Positions 22,840 through 33,580 of a stretch of 64,000 nt of DNA are shown one piece after another. The stretch is from contig CM077152.1 of assembly GCA_039583875.1 (NCBI GenBank), positions 16,479,059 through 16,543,058 on the forward strand. The letters run 5' to 3'. Numbering within the stretch: position 1 is the first letter of the stretch; each line of letters opens with the position of its first letter. The notes under the pieces are model-generated. The model did not search any database. It was not told the origin of the DNA and worked only from the letters and a program-made list of their open reading frames with translations. The stretch comes from Platanthera guangdongensis. Lineage: Eukaryota > Streptophyta > Magnoliopsida > Asparagales > Orchidaceae. A program made the position numbers and the translations under genes.

Positions 22840-24924
22840 TCGGGATTTTGCATGGAGTTCTTATTAAAACCACTCTATTTAGAATTTGGAGGATAAACAC
22901 TCAGCTGCCTCAGCAAAGAACATTTGCCAAAATCAAGATTGAAGGAAAAGAAATTGACGAACATCTCAAAAGATTCAGCCGTCCTCTCAAACTTCTTCGC
23001 CCGCTGTCTCATTGTTGCCACCATCAATGCCAGCATATCCGACGAAAACCCTTCGGCGTCAAGATCTTCGTCGGATCATCACCAATGGGATACAAGGCAT
23101 CATATCCCATCTCTCCCTTGTATCCTGCTTACAGGATCTCTCCTCCCATTTCACCCATGGCAATGGATGTCAGGTTCGCCGAGCTCTCTAGACTGAGCAA
23201 AATGACAGTTTTCAGACTCGACGATTCAGCCATCTTCGCCTGCGGTCCCTAATTGGGTACTGATGCAAGACGATCTCATGAACTTGCCCCCAGAATCTTC
23301 AATGTCTTCTAAATCAAACGAAACTCCCGCTAACTTGCATTACAGATAATTCACATGCTCGAAAACAAGTAAAGGAGTGTTTTTTGTTCAAGGACTTGTT
23401 CGGGGGACTTGAAAAGAAACTGAAATAGTTTCTTTGATTTGCAGCATACATTCACATACTGAAAACAAAAATTCTTATGCCCATTATCAAATTTTAAGTT
23501 TTGTGAGCATAAATAAATTTGGCTGAAAATAACAATTCTTTATGCGCGCATGTCACAGTGTGTGCATAGCCATTTCAAATGTGCACGTAATATCGCTCTA
23601 ATAAATGAAGCAAGTTCTCCATCTTTCCGTGGGATCTGAGTTTTGATGGGGTTCCCCTAAAAGGGAAGTGGTCGAACCGTAGGCCCTTCACCAAGACCCC
23701 AACCGGCTCATCATAACAAGTTTGGCCCGACAGAGAAGTCCCACCAGACCAAAACTGCAACGCCCTGACGTGGTTGGCGGTGTGATGGGCAGTGCGCAGG
23801 CTCTTTCTTGCGCATGCGGTGGTGCGCCTGTGCGTGCACACCCCTACGCTCCGCCACCGCCGCCGTCTCTCCGACAGTCTAACCTGACCGCCCTGGGGAA
23901 TGGTCGTTGCATCCCAAAAGTTTTGTGATCCCGGTGATTGCAATCACGCATACCCATTCGTACGTTCAATTTCTAAGAGGGCGAAATTATATTTGTGCCC
24001 CCTGAAAAACTATAAAATGATACAAACCTTCGTTTGCAATTGCAAGGACAGAGAAAAAGAAAGAGGAGGGAACTTTAAAGTTTTCCGATGAAAACTTGAC
24101 TGCTCATTCTCTCGCTCAACGCGTGCTCCACTTGGCTTAGTTCTGCTTTTGTGGCTGCTCCAGCAAGAGCTCCTCAACACTTTGTTTTTTTCTTAAGACT
24201 GGATGCTCTAATTCTTGTAAAGGAGCGGTTGTCTATCACCCTCTTAAACACTAACTCCTATAATTAGCTACAACTAGTAAATTTCGTCATATTTGGGTTT
24301 GGCCCCATGGTTTTTCCTTTTGGGGTTTTCCAGGTAAATTTCTTGTTGTCTAATGTTGGTTCATAATTTTGACTGTTTTGTGCACTCGGACCCATGAACA
24401 ACCGTGTAAATATTTGTGTTTGGTATAGTTGTATGCGAATGCTAACTCACAGCAGCATTCTGTATCTTATTGTTTTAATTATTTAATAGTAATTTTAAGT
24501 GCAAATCAAATTTAGATACATGCAGATCATTGTTAAGTGCAAAGCATAAAATTTTACATGCAAACCAAATGAAAATTAAAAAAAACACATTTTCATCTTT
24601 AAATCACATCAAAAAAGTACAAAAACCAGTCTTAATCCACAACATTAGTAATCCAATTCTTCTGCATAATGTGATTTCATCCAAAAAAAATAATTATAGG
24701 ATCATTAGGTATATGCATTTAAACCTAAAATAATGTTAGAGTTGAAATCATGACAAACATGCACAAAATGAGTATAATTCGAAAACTTTTGTACATCTAA
24801 TTCTTCCACAAAATTTGATTTCACCAAAAATATCATTATATAATTAACATGAACCTGGATTAAAACAAAAATTATGTTAGGGAACTTTATTATTTATAAC
24901 ATGAAACTTAAAAATAATAAGTTA
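22840..24924. other. Intergenic, one unrecognised broken coding-like segment
   Basis: On the minus strand, 23233-22930 reads like protein-coding sequence: it starts MAESSSLKTVILLSLES, then a stop and frame changes lead to SSDMLALMVATMRQRAKKFE. I do not recognise a family. 23575-23945 is GC-rich and unlike its surroundings but also unassigned. The remainder (24100-24924) is AT-rich and shows nothing. Confidence 0.35.
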
Positions 24925-24929
24925 CTTAT

Positions 24930-25331
24930 TGTTAGGATCCCGCGGTCGCAGCACCGCGGTCTCCGTGTTCCCGGCGAAAGGCGGCAAAGACGAAGAACCA
25001 TCCAGCGTATATTTCATCAGGCGATCAAACGGTCAGGACTCACCATTGACCAGGTCTTATTGAAGCACTCTCCCTGCCGTTGGATTTTATCAACCGCCCA
25101 GATCTACTATTCTCATGTATCTCTGTAACGGATAGTTTTCCGCCTTTATTTATTCACCCCCTTGTACCGTTGGATGAATTATGAAGAATTATTAGAATCT
25201 CTGCATTTTACTGTTCTTCTTCCCCCTTTCTCTGTTCGTCTTTCCCCACCCCGCCCGCCTGGGCATTCTTCTCCCGAGCCACCATACTTCGCAGCACCAT
25301 CCACGGCGACTCCTCAAGCGGGATCTTAACA
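24930..25331 (+). repeat. 5' LTR of gypsy element F (402 bp)
   Basis: TGTTAGGATCCCGCGG to GGGATCTTAACA, next to the TSD CTTAT. Compared with the 3' LTR it shows about eight to ten single-base or short insertions and deletions and no clear substitution. Confidence 0.95.
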
Positions 25332-25333
25332 TT

Positions 25334-25350
25334 TGGTGCTCTCGTTGAGA
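25334..25350 (+). other. Primer-binding site of element F
   Basis: TGGTGCTCTCGTTGAGA begins two bases after the 5' LTR. The start TGG matches the CCA end of a tRNA. A near-identical site follows the 5' LTR of element B at 37664. Confidence 0.75.
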
Positions 25351-25371
25351 TCCCGTGATCCCGCTTTTGCG

Positions 25372-28300
25372 ATGGCGACGGACTACGCTCCATCTCCGAC
25401 GTCAAAGCGGCCCTCCTGGCCGAACAAACCACTCGTGCAACCCAGATGGAAGACATGCACCGGCGATTGATCGAGGAACTGGCCCAACACACGCAGCAGC
25501 TTCAACAGCAATTCACCACGGAGTTTCAGTCCAAAGAAAACCTCCTCGCTCGCCAGATCCTGACTTCGAAGAGGAGGCGGCTGAACAACTTGCCACCCAG
25601 ATCAGCACGCTGAAGCAAGATCTGCTCCCAACAATTCACAACCTTCAGAAAACTCTTGGCAAGGGACCCAGCCTGGACGATAACCCCCTTGAACGCCGTC
25701 GCCGGACAGGCACCCGCGGGTCTTTGCTCCAGAAAGTTATTCCGCCCAAGCTGCAAACGGCATTCTTGGATCGCCCCCATTCGCAACAAACCCAGGTAGT
25801 TTTCTGAACGACCCATAATTATGAGATTCCTTGCCCCCGTTTTTCGGATGGTGATCCCACGGATTGGTTGTATGACTTGCGCCAATATTTTGAATATAAT
25901 GGTACACGCCCTCAAGACTATTTATTAATTGCCTCCTTCCAGTTAGACAAACCGCCTCAAAATGGTATCAACGACACTTAAGGACCATCCCGCGCTAACT
26001 TTTCCGTTATTTGTCGACGCACTTAAAAAACGATTTGGACCATCCCTTTATGTTAAACCAGCCGCCTACTCACCAAACTACACCAAACTACCACGTCCTC
26101 AACTATAAAACTGAATTTGAAGAACTAATGACAAATTCCGGGACTACACCGAATTCATCTCCGATATGTGGGTCTCCGACTTAAAGAACACATTCGTGGA
26201 CCGTTCCAAATTGCGCGACCAGTCGAAATTCATGACGCTTACGCCATCGCACGTATGTATGAGGACCAACATAACTTAAATTATAAAAACCGCACCCCCA
26301 CGATTCCAACCGCCCCCCCTCACAAGGGACCCCATTCGGCCACCAAACACTTTCAAACCCAAGTACCCCCCTATCAAGCGTCTCACGCCAGCTGAACTAC
26401 AAGCTAGGCGTGACAAAGGATTATGTTATAATTGCGACGAACGGTTTCACGCGGGCATAGATGTAAGGCGAGGGGCTTTGCTTTACCTGGTCTCACAGAG
26501 GAACCCGAAGACTAGACGAAATCGATCCGGGGGACCCTCCACCCGATGATGAATCCCCACCGCCGATGATCTGTCTCCAACATTGATCGGAGCCCTTCCC
26601 GATCACGGGATGCGCATGACCGATACATCAACAACAATCCATTACAATTATTTATTGATAGCGGTAGTACCCAAATTTTATATCCCCTCGAATGGCACAC
26701 TTCCTCAAGCTCCCAATTCTAACGGTTAAGAAAGTTTCCAGTCTTTATGGGTAATGGATCCACTGAATCCTGCCACGGCAAGTGCAAAGACATACAATTG
26801 CTCATTCAAACCGCTCACTTTACAGTCCACTTGTACGTCCTCGATATCGAAGGCACAGATCTCATCTTGGGCAAAGTTGGCTCCGGACACTTGGACCGGT
26901 CACAATGGATTATGATAAGTTTACCTTATCTTATTCTGGCACCCATGGCCAAGTCACCTTGGTGGTCTCGCAACACCTCGCCTCCCGGTCAGGTCTCATC
27001 ATCACAATTGATGCGAATGATTGCAATCAAGCATCTGCGATGCTCTTGCTTGCCAAGGCAAATTCAACAAGTCACCCCCACAAACGTTAAGCACCATAGA
27101 AAAACAGGTACCCCCGCCCTTTAAGAGGTTACTCACATCATTTACCTCCTGTTTCAGGAACCCGTCTCACTTCCACCCCCACGTGATATTGACCATAGGA
27201 TCACTCTAACCAAAGATGCAATTGCACAAAATCTGCGCCCTTTCCGATATCCATACCACCATAAAAACGAAATAGAAAGATTGGTATCCGAGATGCTCAC
27301 TCACGGACACATCCGACCTATACTTCCGTATTCAGCTCACCTGTTCTCCTAGTAAAGAAAAGGATGGCACGTGGAGGTTCTGCGTGATTATCGGCCCTCA
27401 ATAAATTACAATAAAAGACAAATTCCCCATCCCCACCATCGACGAACTCTTAGATGAGTTATGCTCCGCTCGTCTCTTTTTCCAAATTAGACCTCCGCTC
27501 CGCTATCATCAAATTATGGATGCACGAACAAGACATCACAAAACTGCCTTCCGAACCCACCAAGGGCACTATGAGTTTCTCGTTATGCCTTTTGGGTTGA
27601 CGAACGCTCCCTCCACATTCCAAGCACTCATGAACACAATTTTCCAACCCTTCCTACGTAAATTCCTCGTGGTATTTTTTGACGATATTCTCGTATATAG
27701 TACCACCGACGGAACCCTCGAACATCTCCGAATCACCTTAGAACGCTCGAGAAGAACGCACTATTTGTCAAACTCCCTAATGCACGTTTCTTACCACCAA
27801 AGTCGAATTCCTTGGGCATATCATCCACAATGGTAGGGTTACCCCCAACGATGGTAACATCGAATCGATTAAACAGTTCCCCACACCCTCTAACCAAAAA
27901 CACGTCCGCGCAATTTTAGGATTGACGGGATATTATCGAAAATTCATCCGGGACTACGCCAAGATTGCATTCCCGTTAACCGAACTGTTAAAAAAATTCA
28001 TTCCGTTGGAACAATACCACCCAAGAGGCCTTTAGTCAATTACGAGACAAACTGATTTCCTCCCCCATACTCACCTTGCCAGATTTACACAACCATTTAT
28101 GTTAGAAACGGATGCTTCCGGCACGGGAATAGGAGCGGTTCTGAAGCAAAACACGCACCATCGCATACTATAGTAAAAGCTCTCCCCCTTATGCAAAGAA
28201 AGTCAACATACATACGCGAATTATATGCCGTCACCGCAGCCGTCGCAAAATGGCGTCAATACTTGCTAGGCCATCAATTCACCATCCTTACGGATCATCA

Positions 28301-30200
28301 GAGTTTACACACTTACTCACCCAACAAATTCAGACCCCAGAGCAACAAATTTTCTTGTCAAAATTACTAGGATATGACTCGTCATACAGTATCGTGCGGG
28401 AAAACACAATCAAGCCGCCGACACCCTTTCCACGATTACCGGACATACCCGAGCAACCACCCATCCTTGTCGACAACCTTCCACGATTACCGATACACCC
28501 GAGACACTACCCCGCCTCAGCCTATTAACAATCACCACGCCCATCTCCACCATGTTGGATGGGTTGAACAGGACTACCTCAATGATCCATGGATCACAAC
28601 TTTCTTCAGGAACCACAGGCGCACCCCGACTGGAAAACACAGGGAACATATGTCACATACAAATCAAAGATCTACATCCCAAGCGGGTCCAACATTAAGC
28701 ACAAACTCATATCTGAGGCCCATTCCAGCTTAATAGGGGGGCATTCAGGATCAAGGGCACATTACACCGACTCAAAAATCAATTTTTTTGGTACCACATG
28801 AAGGAAGAAGTCACTACATTTATCAGTCAGTGTGACCTTTGCCAAAAGGCAAAGGCGGTCAATCACCTCCCATATGGGCTCCTCCAACCATTACCCACTC
28901 CTCAACGATTATGGGCGATCTCACCATGGATTTCATCACCCATTTACCTAATTCCAATGGGTTTACCATCATTCTAGTTGTGGTCGATCGTTTATCAAAG
29001 GCCGCCCACTTCGCACCCCTCAAACACCCCAGACAGGGCCTACGGTAGCGGCCGAATTTTGGAACTGTGTAGGCAAATTACATGGGATTCCCGAGACCAT
29101 AATATCGGACAGGGACACGATATTCTTGAGTAACTTTTGGACCGAGCTTTTCCGACTACAAGGCACGCTTTTAAAATATAGTTCAGCATACCACCCACAA
29201 ACCGACGGCCTAACGGAACGCGTAAATCGTTGCCTAGGACAATACTTGCGGTTGTTTTCACATGAAATTCCAAAAAATGGTCAATTTTTCTCAACCTTGC
29301 TGAATACCACTACAATACCTCGTATAACTCCTCGACAAATGAACCCCTTTCGAGGTCATGTTCGGTCGACCACCTCCTGGTTTGCTTAATATATGTGCAG
29401 GAACGACCGGGAATGAAGCCGTCGAGGAGACATTGCAAAAACGGGAACAGCTACTTCACGTCCTTAAGGAGAACCTAGCTAAGTCCCAACAACGCATGAA
29501 AGCCCAAGCGACAAGAAACGGAAGGAACTCAAATTGATATTGGGGATTGGGTATTGCTCAAACTACACCCCTACCGGCAGCTCACCATGACGAGCATCAA
29601 GGCAAGAAGTTGGGCTAAAGTTTTATGGGCCATACCAGGTCACCGAGGTCATCGGGGAAACAGCATATCGACTGCTCCTCCCACCATCCTCCAAGATACA
29701 CCCGGTGTTTCCACGTCTCATTGTTAAAACCATATTGTGGGACTCCAAAATCCCGATCACCGACCTACCAGAGCTAACATGGAAAATAGCCCCATGCACC
29801 AACCTATGGCGATCATAAATACCCGCAAAATCTTGCGTCAGAATCAAGAGGTGCAGCAAGCATTAGTACAATGGCAGGGACTCCCCCTCCGACAGCACAT
29901 GGGAGGATATTTCAGCTCTTCAAGACAATCCCCTTCTTCATCCAACTCTAGCACAGCAATTACAGGGACTACTGCCAAGCACCAACAACATGTCATGGGG
30001 AGAAAAAGGGAACGCAGCTCCCGGACACATCAGCTCGAAGATCACCCTCTATTACAAACATCATGGACTCAAAAGAAGAACAGGACACCTCGAAACCATC
30101 ACAAAACCTTCTACAGCTCAGCGGGCAACCAGCAGAACAACACATCGCGGTAATGGCGAACCCTCCGCATCCGCAACAGCATCCGTCGCCGATCGCCCAC
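25372..30200 (+). pseudogene. Gypsy (chromovirus) gag-pol, many frameshifts
   Basis: Recognisable parts: gag with QMEDMHRRLIEELAQHTQQL (near 25450); a zinc knuckle start CYNCDERFHAG (near 26430); protease DSGSTQ (near 26660); RT with [17 protein letters not shown] and FFDDILVYS (27585-27710); RNase H with TDASGTGIGAVLKQN (near 28110) and ILTDHQSLH; integrase with CDLCQKAKA (near 28830), [18 protein letters not shown] and [16 protein letters not shown] (29185-29230); and a chromodomain-like stretch with QEVQQALVQWQGLP (near 29850). The frame changes every few hundred bases. Whether this is real decay or sequence error is discussed in the findings. Confidence 0.9.
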
Positions 30201-30290
30201 TGGCCCGAACGCCGCCTGCCACACCGCCAGCCACCAACAAAGGAGGACCGGACAAAACGCTGAGGACAGCGTTCCTGAAGGAGAAGGTGA

Positions 30291-30693
30291 TGTTAGATCC
30301 CGGCGGTCGCAGCACCGCGGTCTCCGTGTTCCCGGCGAAAGGCGGCAAAGACGAAGAACCATCCAGCGTATATTTTCATCAGGCGATCAAACGGTCAGGA
30401 CTCACCATTGACCAGTCTTATTGAAGCACTCTCCCTGCCGTTGGATTTTATCAACCGCCCAGATCTACTATGTCTCATGTATCTCTGTAACGGATAGTTT
30501 TCCGCCTTTATTTATTCACCCCTTTTGTACCGTTGGATGAATTATGAAGAATTATTAGAATCTCTGCATTTACTGTTCTTCTTCCCCCTTTCTCTGTTCG
30601 TCTTTCCCCACCCCGCCCGCCTGGCATTCTTCTCCCGAGCCACCATACTTCGCAGCACCATCCCACGGCGACTCCTCAAGCGGGATCTTAACA
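30291..30693 (+). repeat. 3' LTR of gypsy element F (403 bp)
   Basis: Begins TGTTAGATCCCGGCGG after the purine-rich GAAGGAGAAGGTGA and ends TTAACA, followed by the TSD CTTAT. Confidence 0.95.
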
Positions 30694-30698
30694 CTTAT

Positions 30699-31435
30699 CA
30701 ATCTGAGACTAGAAAAATAGAGAAACTTAAAATCTGGCAACGAGAATATCTGGCATGAGATAAATCAGTTATTCAACATCTAAGAGCAATAGGAGAAATT
30801 ATAATATGCCTCGGTCTTCTCCTTTACTGATCCAAACTATGAAAAATTGCTAAGATCTTGCCGGAAATTATAGAAAAGGAGAAGACCTAGCAGGAATTAC
30901 AGTGCAGAGAAGAACTCTCCGGATACGGAGAAAGAAATGATAACAAAAAGAGACCGAGCCGAAATTACAGACCTAGCCGGAAATTGCAGAAGGAAAGACT
31001 TCACCGGAAAATGCAAAAAGGAGAAGACCTGCCCGGAAATGCAGAGAAGCAGAAGACCTATCCGGAAAATGCAAAAATGGCGAGAAAAAACCTAGATCTG
31101 GTGGTTATTTACCTCGACGGAGATTCACCAGCTTAGGAAAGGTTCACCGTCGCAGAGCACGCAACACCGGAGCTAAGGAACCATTCACCGACGTAAAAGG
31201 GGAAACGAGCGGCCACGCAAGCAAGGAAGTCCGGAGGGTTTCGGGAGTACAACGGAGTGGGCTGCACCTAGTTCCTTTTACAATTTAGGGAATTAAAACC
31301 AAAAAATGATTTGTATTTTTTTTTTTGAACGATTTGCACATAGCGCAAATAGATCACTCTTATTTAATTAATTAGGATTTCACGCTGATCATATAGCCAA
31401 TCATTCGCATTTCTCAAGAGATCTTGGTGGGAAAT
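30699..31435. other. Intergenic stretch with repeat array, no gene
   Basis: Apart from the degenerate array at 30870-31090, I see no gene or conserved motif. 31300-31380 is AT-rich with a T run. Confidence 0.5.
30870..31090. repeat. Degenerate tandem repeat, GAAGACCT...CCGGAAAT units
   Basis: Five to six imperfect units of roughly 30-45 bases contain GAAGACCTA or AAGACTTCA followed by CCGGAAATTGCAGA or CCGGAAAATGCAAAA. Spacing varies, so it is a decayed array rather than a clean minisatellite. Confidence 0.7.
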
Positions 31436-31500
31436 GAGGATCTGGATCTACTCCATTTGAAACCCCAAATAAAGGTTCATTTAATGAAGAGGATTGATTC
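31436..31500. mobile_element. Partial M1 MITE
   Basis: GGATCTGGATCTACTCCATTTG and AAAGGTTCATTTAATGA match the terminal part of the elements at 5475-5680 and 19365-19536; the rest is missing. Confidence 0.5.
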
Positions 31501-31507
31501 CCACTTT

Positions 31508-31632
31508 GGCACCGTTTGGGGGACTTATTTTCACCGGTCAAGCGGCTACGATCGCACGAATTGGAACTTAATTAAGGTCTGTTCCATGCGGTCGTAATCG
31601 CTTGACCGGTGAAAATAACTCCCCCCAAACAG
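31508..31632. mobile_element. Fold-back MITE, family M2
   Basis: An almost perfect inverted repeat of about 50 bases per arm: GTTTGGGGGACTTATTTTCA and CCGGTCAAGCGGCTACGATC on the left, and GATTACGACCGC-type complements ending CCCCCCAAAC on the right. Only about 25 bases separate the arms. Copies lie at 32160-32246 and 55826-56265. Confidence 0.85.
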
Positions 31633-32159
31633 ATAATTTATCTAAATGTGCATATATTTTTTATTTTTTTAAAAAACTCTATTAAAATGAAACCAGAGAA
31701 CACATCTATCTGCCACAAATTAATTTAGACCGTAAAATAAATACTATTCTTTTGGACTCAAAATTGAGAGATCATGGTACAACAAATGAACAGTGATAAA
31801 AAAAACCATCCCTAATTAGGAGTAGTACAAACCTGTGGCATGCCTAACAATAGCAATAAAATAAGAGCTGCGAGCCTGGAGTACATATCTCTTAATTTCC
31901 AAGTATTTTTACATTACGATCCTGATTCATTGAAATATTTATGTCGAATTTTTATCACCATTCTCGTTAAAATCTAATATTTGATCCAAATGCGATTTCA
32001 TTTAATATATAAAATCATTTCGTTTAATATAAATGCCATTTAAATAGAATCCAATTTCAATAAATCACTGAAAAATAGATTTCTAGTGATCTTTTTTGTT
32101 GGTTATGATTGTTAACAGCCATTGTTTAGTGTAAAAGATCATAAAAGATGCTAATTAAG

Positions 32160-32246
32160 GCTATGTTTGGGGGACTTATTTTCACCGGCAAAGCAGTTAT
32201 GACCGCATGAACTTGAAATTAATTAAGGTCCCCAAAGGGAGCCTAA
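32160..32246. mobile_element. Partial M2 MITE
   Basis: Left arm GTTTGGGGGACTTATTTTCA is kept; the right arm is lost after AATTAAGGTCCCCAAA. Confidence 0.75.
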
Positions 32247-32965
32247 GTTGACCAAAACAGAGTAAAAGAATCATCTCCTAAATTTCTTCCTTTTGAAAAT
32301 GTCAGAAAATAAAGAAAGGGGCTCTTTTTAAGGAATATTTTAAAAGTCAAATAAACTGATCAAAGTAGTTGCTGCATGCATAACAACAGCAAGACCCTAG
32401 CAGTATTGTAATTCCATTACAAGCAAAGGTGTAGTGAGCACAAATGAGTCAAACAAACTCAAATGATTCAAAATAAAAAAAAATGGCTGACATGCCCTCA
32501 AAAATGGCTGAAATTATTCTAGATTTTTTTGACTCATAAAAATGCAAGAGAAATGAGAAGTGAATAGTAAACGATGGCAGTCAATCAACAATTAATAAAT
32601 AAATACATCAAACATTATGCTCCATAATAACAAACTTGTGCATCATTCAACCTTTCCGAGTTTGATGTGAAATCGAAAAACGCCGTGAAGGAAAGGCATG
32701 CATCTCCTTCAACAACAAAATCTTGGCATCCATCCCTACAAGAAAATATCAAGTATGTATTGAAAAAATATGAGATTATATTGCCCTAAAATTCATTTTT
32801 GAATCATTTAGGCTTTTAGTGCAATTACATTTTCAGAATTTGTAAGGAAAGTAATTTGGACAAATTTAGGGACATTTTTTGTTTGTAAGAAACAAATTGT
32901 CTTAAATGAATATGAATGAGTCAAAATAAAGGTTCAAATGATTCCAAATTGAGTTTTTCTTTTGG
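32247..32965. other. Intergenic, 3' side of RABA1
   Basis: AT-rich sequence with no recognisable gene. RABA1 transcription runs into this region, so its 3' UTR and poly(A) site are probably in 32700-33150. Confidence 0.45.
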
Positions 32966-33010
32966 GGGGGGGAGGGGGGGGGGGGGGAGGGGGGGGGGGG
33001 GGGAGGGGGA
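32966..33010. repeat. Poly-G/purine tract
   Basis: About 44 bases of nearly pure G, broken only by single A residues. It lies about 140 bases past the RABA1 stop, probably in its 3' UTR or just beyond. Confidence 0.9.
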
Positions 33011-33150
33011 TTTTCATAAGCTTTATTGAATTGTTAGCTACTTTTTAAAAAAATAACTTAAAATACATCAAATATATTTTTTTGGTTTCAATGGGGCGCA
33101 CCTATCTCAGGTGTGTCTGGCTCCCTATACCTAAAATTCTCATAAGATTA

Positions 33151-33580
33151 TTAGCAGCATCCGACTTTCTTCACGGCAGAAACATCGTCATCTGTGGCGC
33201 CAACATTGATAGTTTGCCCCTTTGGCAAAGCCATAGCACCGTCGCTGGCATTGAGAGTTTTCCTGCTGACGATGCCAAAAATCTGAGTCAGGACTTCAGT
33301 GAAGGCATTGTCCACATTAATGGACTCCAAGGCTGACGTCTCCATGAAGAAAGTGTTCTCCCTCTCGGCAAATTCCATGGCGTCCTCCGTGGAGACCGCC
33401 CGGAGATGACGCAGGTCCGCCTTGTTCCCGACCAGCATGATCACCGTGCTGGAATCAGTGTGATCCCTCAGTTCCTTGAGCCATCTCTGCATGTTCTCAA
33501 ACGTGGCGTTGCGGGTGATGTCGTAGACGAGGAGGGCTCCCACGGCGCCTCTGTAGTATGCGCTTGTGATGGCACGGTAT
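33151..33580 (-). CDS. RABA1: RABA1 exon 2
   Basis: Encodes residues 74-215 with guanine-binding motifs NKAD and ETSAL, the variable tail and the prenylated Cys pair. There is no frameshift or stop. Ends TAA at 33151-33153. Confidence 0.93.

Larger units (their letters stand above)
24930..30693 (+). mobile_element. Full-length Ty3/gypsy chromovirus-type element F (TSD CTTAT)
   Basis: Both LTRs begin TGTTAG and end TTAACA, and the element is flanked by the exact 5-base duplication CTTAT (24925-24929 and 30694-30698). It is 5764 bp long. Gag, protease, RT, RNase H, integrase and a chromodomain-like segment follow in gypsy order. The coding part has many frame changes, yet the LTRs are nearly identical. 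Confidence 0.95.

Noticed and set aside
33151..33580. RABA1 exon 2 as a separate processed pseudogene or independent gene
   Set aside because: It begins exactly at a consensus acceptor in the middle of a conserved motif, lacks its own start, and complements exon 1 in phase and residue with nothing missing.
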